From Agromyces sp. S2-1-8 (GTDB taxonomy: Bacteria; Actinomycetota; Actinomycetes; Actinomycetales; Microbacteriaceae): DNA of 64,000 nucleotides. The notes beneath the pieces are model-generated. The model was not told the origin of the DNA. It made no database searches and was given only the letters and a program-made list of their open reading frames with translations. The position numbers were made by a program, and so were the translations under genes. How positions within the stretch are numbered: the first letter of the stretch is position 1; each line of letters starts with the position of its first letter. Of the stretch, positions 60,390-64,000 are shown piece by piece. The stretch spans positions 1,364,001 through 1,428,000 of the forward strand of contig NZ_JAJOLP010000001.1 of NCBI RefSeq assembly GCF_021129215.1, read 5' to 3'.

Positions 60390-61358
60390 GTGTCGAACAC
60401 CCTCCAGGTCCCGTCGGCCGTGCAGGGAGCTCCGGCTCCCCGCGCGGCCGGCGGGCCCGCCCGCAAGAGCCTCCTGACCCGGAGCCGCCCCTGGCTGCTG
60501 CTCGCGCCCGCCCTCGCGGTGCTCGCCGTGCTCATGCTGTGGCCGCTCGTGCGGGTGTTCCTCTTCTCGCTGCAGGACTACGGCCTGCGCGAGATCGTCT
60601 CCGGCGAGCCGAACTGGATCGGCATCGCCAACTACGGCGAGATCTTCACGAGCCCCGAGCTCTACACCGTCGTGCTGCCGAACACGGTCGGCTTCGCGGT
60701 GCTCGCCGTCGCCGGCACGGTCGCCCTCGGCACCGCGGTCGCCGTGCTCATGGCGAGCCTCGGCCTCTTCTGGCGCACCGTCGTCGGCAGCGCCATCATG
60801 ATCGCCTGGGCGATGCCCGCGGTCACCGGCACCTACGTCTGGATCTGGATCTTCGACGCCGACCGGGGCATCTTCAACGAGACGCTCGAGGCGCTCGGCC
60901 TGATCGACGAGCCGGTCAACTGGTTCACGAACCGCTACACGTTCTACGCCATCGTGCTGCTGAACGTCATCCACCACGGCTTCCCGTTCGTGGCGATCAC
61001 GATCCTCGCGGGCCTCCTCGGCGTGCCGAAGGAGATGCTCGAGGCCGCCGAGATGGACGGCGCGGGCGCCTGGCGCCGCTTCTGGCGCATCATCGTGCCG
61101 AACCTCAAGCAGGTGTTCGCGGTCGTCATCATCCTGTCGACGATCTGGGACTTCAAGGTCTTCGCGCAGGTCTACCTCATGCCAGGCGGTTCGGGCTCGA
61201 ACCGCGAGGCGCTCAACCTCGGCGTCTGGTCGTACGTCGAGTCGTTCGGCCAGAACCGCTACGGCTTCGGCTCGGCGATCGCCGTGCTGCTCACCCTCGT
61301 ACTGCTCGCGATCACGGTCGTGTACGTGCGCACCATGCTCAAGGAGGAGGAGCTGTGA
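60390..61358 (+). CDS. ABC sugar permease, MalF type
   Basis: A 322-residue permease with six helices and EAA loop EMLEAAEMDGAGAWRRFWRIIVPNL (near 222-246). GTG start two bases after the spacer that follows the binding-protein stop. Forms the import channel with the next gene. Confidence 0.92.
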   Translation: MSNTLQVPSAVQGAPAPRAAGGPARKSLLTRSRPWLLLAPALAVLAVLMLWPLVRVFLFSLQDYGLREIVSGEPNWIGIANYGEIFTSPELYTVVLPNTVGFAVLAVAGTVALGTAVAVLMASLGLFWRTVVGSAIMIAWAMPAVTGTYVWIWIFDADRGIFNETLEALGLIDEPVNWFTNRYTFYAIVLLNVIHHGFPFVAITILAGLLGVPKEMLEAAEMDGAGAWRRFWRIIVPNLKQVFAVVIILSTIWDFKVFAQVYLMPGGSGSNREALNLGVWSYVESFGQNRYGFGSAIAVLLTLVLLAITVVYVRTMLKEEEL

Positions 61359-62278
61359 GCACCGACACCACGAACCGGGTGGATGCCTCGAGCCGGCGCA
61401 GCACCGAGGCATCCGGGCCGACCGTGGCGGGTCTGCGGCGCAGCCGCCGCACCGCCCGCAAGACGCGCGTCGCCGCCGGCAAGGCCGTGCTCGTCGTCGT
61501 GCTGCTCGCCTTCACCCTCTTCCCCGCGTTCTGGATGCTCTCGAGCGCCTTCGACGCGAAGGCCGGCGCCGGCGGGCAGCAGCTGCTGCCGCGCGAGTGG
61601 TCGCTGTCGAACTTCGAATACGTGCTCACCGAGGGCGGGTTCGACGTGTTCCTGCGCAACTCGGCGATCGTCGCGCTCGTCACCGTGCTCGCGAGCGCGC
61701 TGCTGGCGTTGCTCGCCTCGGTCGCGGTGGCCCGGTTCCGGTTCACGTTCCGCACGACGATGCTGCTCATGATCCTCATCGTGCAGATGGTGCCGCTCGA
61801 GGCGCTCGTGATCCCGCTGTTCGTGCAGGTGCGCGACCTGCAGCTGCTCAACACGCTGCTCGGCCTCATGGTCGTGTACGTCGCGCTCTCGCTGCCGTTC
61901 GGCATCTGGATGCTCCGCGGCTTCGTCGCGGCCGTGCCCGTCGAGCTCGAGGAGGCCGCGTACATCGACGGCGCGAGCTGGGGCCGCATGTTCCGCTCGG
62001 TGCTGCTGCCGCTCGTCATGCCCGGCCTCGTCGCGACGAGCGTGTTCTCGTTCATCACGGCGTGGAACGAGTTCATCTTCGCCATGACCCTGCTCGGAGG
62101 GGCGACCGAGAACTACACGGTCGCGATCGGGCTCAAGCAGTTCTTCGGAGAGCACTCGAACGAGTGGGGCTACATCATGGCCGCCTCCACGATCATCACG
62201 ATCCCGGTGATGGTCTTCTTCGTCATCGTCCAGCGTCGCTTGTCGAGCGGCCTCGTGGCCGGCGCGGTGAAGGGGTGA
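61355..62278 (+). CDS. ABC sugar permease, MalG type
   Basis: A 307-residue permease with six helices and EAA loop ELEEAAYIDGASWGRMFRSVLLPLV (near 203-227). GTG start overlapping the previous stop (GTGA), with AAGGAGGAGG ahead of it. A basic 45-residue N-terminal arm precedes helix 1. Its own stop overlaps the GH3 start by 4 bases. Confidence 0.92.
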   Translation: MSTDTTNRVDASSRRSTEASGPTVAGLRRSRRTARKTRVAAGKAVLVVVLLAFTLFPAFWMLSSAFDAKAGAGGQQLLPREWSLSNFEYVLTEGGFDVFLRNSAIVALVTVLASALLALLASVAVARFRFTFRTTMLLMILIVQMVPLEALVIPLFVQVRDLQLLNTLLGLMVVYVALSLPFGIWMLRGFVAAVPVELEEAAYIDGASWGRMFRSVLLPLVMPGLVATSVFSFITAWNEFIFAMTLLGGATENYTVAIGLKQFFGEHSNEWGYIMAASTIITIPVMVFFVIVQRRLSSGLVAGAVKG

Positions 62279-63801
62279 CCGCCGCGGACGATCCCACCAT
62301 CAGGGCTACGGTGGGCGGAGTGCTCTGGCCCGGCTTCCTCGGCCGGAGCACTCCGGATTGGCTTCGCCGCGAACTCGACGCGGGCCTCGCCGGCGTCGTG
62401 CTGTTCGCGCAGAACCTCGCTCCCGCAGGTGGGCGAGCAGCGAGTGCCGGCGAGCGCATCGACACCTCCGCCGACGATCTCGATGTGCTGCGCCGCTCGA
62501 CCACCGATGCGGGGGCCCGCCCCCTCCTCATCGGCATCGACGAGGAGGGCGGCAACGTCACGCGGGCGGAGGCGCACACCGGGTCGAACCTGCCGGGCGC
62601 CGCGCAGCTCGGCTTCGTCGACGACCTCGACGCGACCGAGGCGGTCGGCCGCGAGCTCGCCCGTCGGTCGCTCGCGGTCGGTGCGAACGTCGTGCTCGGC
62701 CCCGTCGCCGACGTCAACACCGACCCGCGCAACCCGGTGATCGGGGTGCGCTCCTTCGGCGCCGACCCCGAGCGCGTCTCGCGTCACGTGGTGGCGTCGC
62801 TCCGGGGCATCCGCTCGGCCGGAGCCGCCGCTTGCGTGAAGCACTTCCCCGGGCACGGCGACACCCACCTCGACTCGCACCACGCGATGCCCGAGCTCAC
62901 GATCGGACTCGACGAGCTCGAGCGCAGGCATCTGCCGCCGTTCCGTGCGGCGATCGGCGCGGGCGTCGAGGCCGTCATGACGGCGCACATCGTCGTGCCC
63001 GAGTGGGGCGACCGGCCGTCGACGCTCAACCCCGTCGCGCTCGGCCGCCTGCGCGAGCTCGGCTTCGACGGCGTCATCGTCACCGACGCGCTCGACATGG
63101 CCGCGGTCCGCGAGTCTGTCGGTGCCGGCCCTGGCGCCGTGCACGCACTGGTCGCGGGGGCCGACCTGCTGTGCATCTCGAACCCCGCGAACCTCGGCGC
63201 GGCCGCCGCGCCCGACCAGGACGAACACGACTTCCGCGAGGTGCAGCACGCGATCTTCGCCGCGATCGACGACGGCACCCTGCCGTTCGCGACGGTCGAG
63301 CGTGCGGCCCGGCGGGTGCGCCGGCTCGCCGATGCGGTCGCCGAGCGCGCGGCGGTCGCCGCCGCCTCGGTCGCCGCCGACGACGGGTGGATGCCTCGGG
63401 GCGCGCGCCGCGTCGCGCGGGAGGCGATCACGATCGACGGTGCCGTGCCGGCGCTGCCCGGTGCCCGCACCGTGCTCGACCTGCGCGGGCGATCGACCCT
63501 CGCCGTCGCGAGCGACCGCGACTACGTCGAGCGCACGCTCGCCGCGGGCGGCGAGGTGCTTCGCGCCGACGCGCCGGTGCCCGAGCGGGGGGCGCTCGTG
63601 GTGCTCGTCGACCGAATCGGCGCCGACGGGGCGCAGCGCGACCGGGTGTCGGCCGTCGCCGCCATGCGTCCCGACGCGGTCGTGGTCGACGTCGGCCTGC
63701 CCGGCGAGCCGTTGCCGCTGCCGACCCTGCACACGCGGGCCGCCAGCCTGCTCGCGGCGGAGGTCGCGAGCGAGCTGCTCGAGTCGGGGGTCCGCGCGTG
63801 A
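62275..63801 (+). CDS. GH3 family beta-N-acetylhexosaminidase, NagZ-like
   Basis: A 508-residue glycosidase. The NagZ/GH3 signature KHFPGHGDTHLDSHHAMP (near 187-204) carries the acid/base His-Asp dyad. The nucleophile Asp is in GVIVTDALDMAAV (near 270). The substrate-binding text GIDEEGGNVTRA also fits. No signal peptide, so it acts on imported GlcNAc-(anhydro)MurNAc-type material. The C-terminal 170 residues form an extra domain found in Gram-positive NagZ enzymes. GTG start. The stop overlaps the AnmK start by 4 bases. Confidence 0.9.
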   Translation: MTAADDPTIRATVGGVLWPGFLGRSTPDWLRRELDAGLAGVVLFAQNLAPAGGRAASAGERIDTSADDLDVLRRSTTDAGARPLLIGIDEEGGNVTRAEAHTGSNLPGAAQLGFVDDLDATEAVGRELARRSLAVGANVVLGPVADVNTDPRNPVIGVRSFGADPERVSRHVVASLRGIRSAGAAACVKHFPGHGDTHLDSHHAMPELTIGLDELERRHLPPFRAAIGAGVEAVMTAHIVVPEWGDRPSTLNPVALGRLRELGFDGVIVTDALDMAAVRESVGAGPGAVHALVAGADLLCISNPANLGAAAAPDQDEHDFREVQHAIFAAIDDGTLPFATVERAARRVRRLADAVAERAAVAAASVAADDGWMPRGARRVAREAITIDGAVPALPGARTVLDLRGRSTLAVASDRDYVERTLAAGGEVLRADAPVPERGALVVLVDRIGADGAQRDRVSAVAAMRPDAVVVDVGLPGEPLPLPTLHTRAASLLAAEVASELLESGVRA

Positions 63802-64000
63802 TCGTGCTCTCGCTGCAGTCGGGCACCTCGGCCGACGGCATCGACGTGGCCGTCGTCGACATCGCGGTTGCCGGTGGGTCGAGCGACGAAGGAGCTTCTC
63901 GAGACCACGGTTCCGACGTGCTCGGGCCTGAACGGGCCGCTGCGTTCCTTCCTCGACCGCCCGGCCTCGCGATGACCCCGCTCCACGCCGAGACCGTCGC
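63798..64000 (+). CDS. anmK: Anhydro-N-acetylmuramic acid kinase, N-terminal part (cut by window end)
   Basis: The first 67 residues of an AnmK-type sugar kinase: VLSLQSGTSADGIDVAVVDI matches the family start (SGTSxDGID, ATP/sugar site). AnmK opens and phosphorylates anhydroMurNAc to MurNAc-6-P in cell-wall recycling. GTG start overlapping the GH3 stop by 4 bases. Immediately after the first strand, repeat-derived text (GSSDEGASRDH) and a weaker reverse-form copy interrupt the usual sequence, in frame. The gene runs off the right edge. Confidence 0.85.
   Translation, partial: MIVLSLQSGTSADGIDVAVVDIAVAGGSSDEGASRDHGSDVLGPERAAAFLPRPPGLAMTPLHAETV
63877..63958. repeat. Forward and reverse dispersed repeats inside anmK
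   Basis: Forward copy 63877-63908 (GGTCGAGCGACGAAGGAGC to CTCGAGACCAC) is read in the SSDEGA frame. A degenerate reverse copy at 63925-63958 ends CTTCCTCGACC. The reading frame stays open across both. Confidence 0.8.

Overview
The window is one continuous piece of a high-GC actinobacterial chromosome, most likely from a Microbacteriaceae member (Agromyces/Microbacterium/Leifsonia-like). This rests on the strong G/C third-position bias, frequent GTG starts, 4-base stop/start overlaps, DUF2510/DUF4328/Excalibur surface proteins, F420-type enzymes, and a dispersed ~35-bp repeat (starting GGTCGAG, ending TATCGAGACCAC). I recall such repeats from that family; no database was consulted. No rRNA, tRNA, CRISPR array, transposase or integrase was seen.

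Layout. 0.1-2.4 kb: MFS exporter, PNPOx-like flavoprotein and a small membrane protein. 2.6-8.9 kb: two paralogous coiled-coil genes bracket a sulfur/persulfide module. That module has a CoA-disulfide-reductase/rhodanese fusion, a CstR-type repressor, a rhodanese lipoprotein, thioredoxin, a YgaP-type membrane protein, two tiny Cys-rich proteins and three copies of one ATACCCC/GGGGTAT operator. 9-13 kb: NERD protein, DMT exporter, a possible HEPN-like protein and a BBE-type flavin oxidase. 13.1-19.6 kb: a candidate defence or DNA-processing island with MazG, GIY-YIG/DUF2075 ATPase, Nudix, PLD/SF2 helicase/DUF3427 and a membrane-anchored Mrr-like nuclease; part of it has foreign-looking base composition. 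19.7-31.6 kb: two-component system, cell-surface proteins, hydrolase, glutaminase-STAS and small membrane proteins. 31.8-39.9 kb: alpha-mannoside utilisation (ROK repressor, ABC importer, GH38). 40-49.4 kb: patatin, F420-type oxidoreductase, Ogt, MarR plus 3-hydroxyacyl-CoA dehydrogenase, a large M14 carboxypeptidase and an MFS transporter. 49.5-53.3 kb: heterodimeric ABC exporter with one degenerate ATP site. 53.6-57.6 kb: AidB-like dehydrogenase, DHFR-like reductase and two exported proteins. 57.9-64 kb: amino-sugar/cell-wall recycling (GlcNAc-type kinase, ABC importer, NagZ-like GH3, AnmK cut by the window end).

Two genome-scale signals stand out. The ~35-bp repeat lies between genes but also inside coding sequences, because five of its six reading frames are open; it adds segments to GH38, AnmK and the histidine kinase, and in two places it supplies a stop codon. 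The heptamer GGATGCC/GGCATCC recurs throughout despite needing non-preferred codons.
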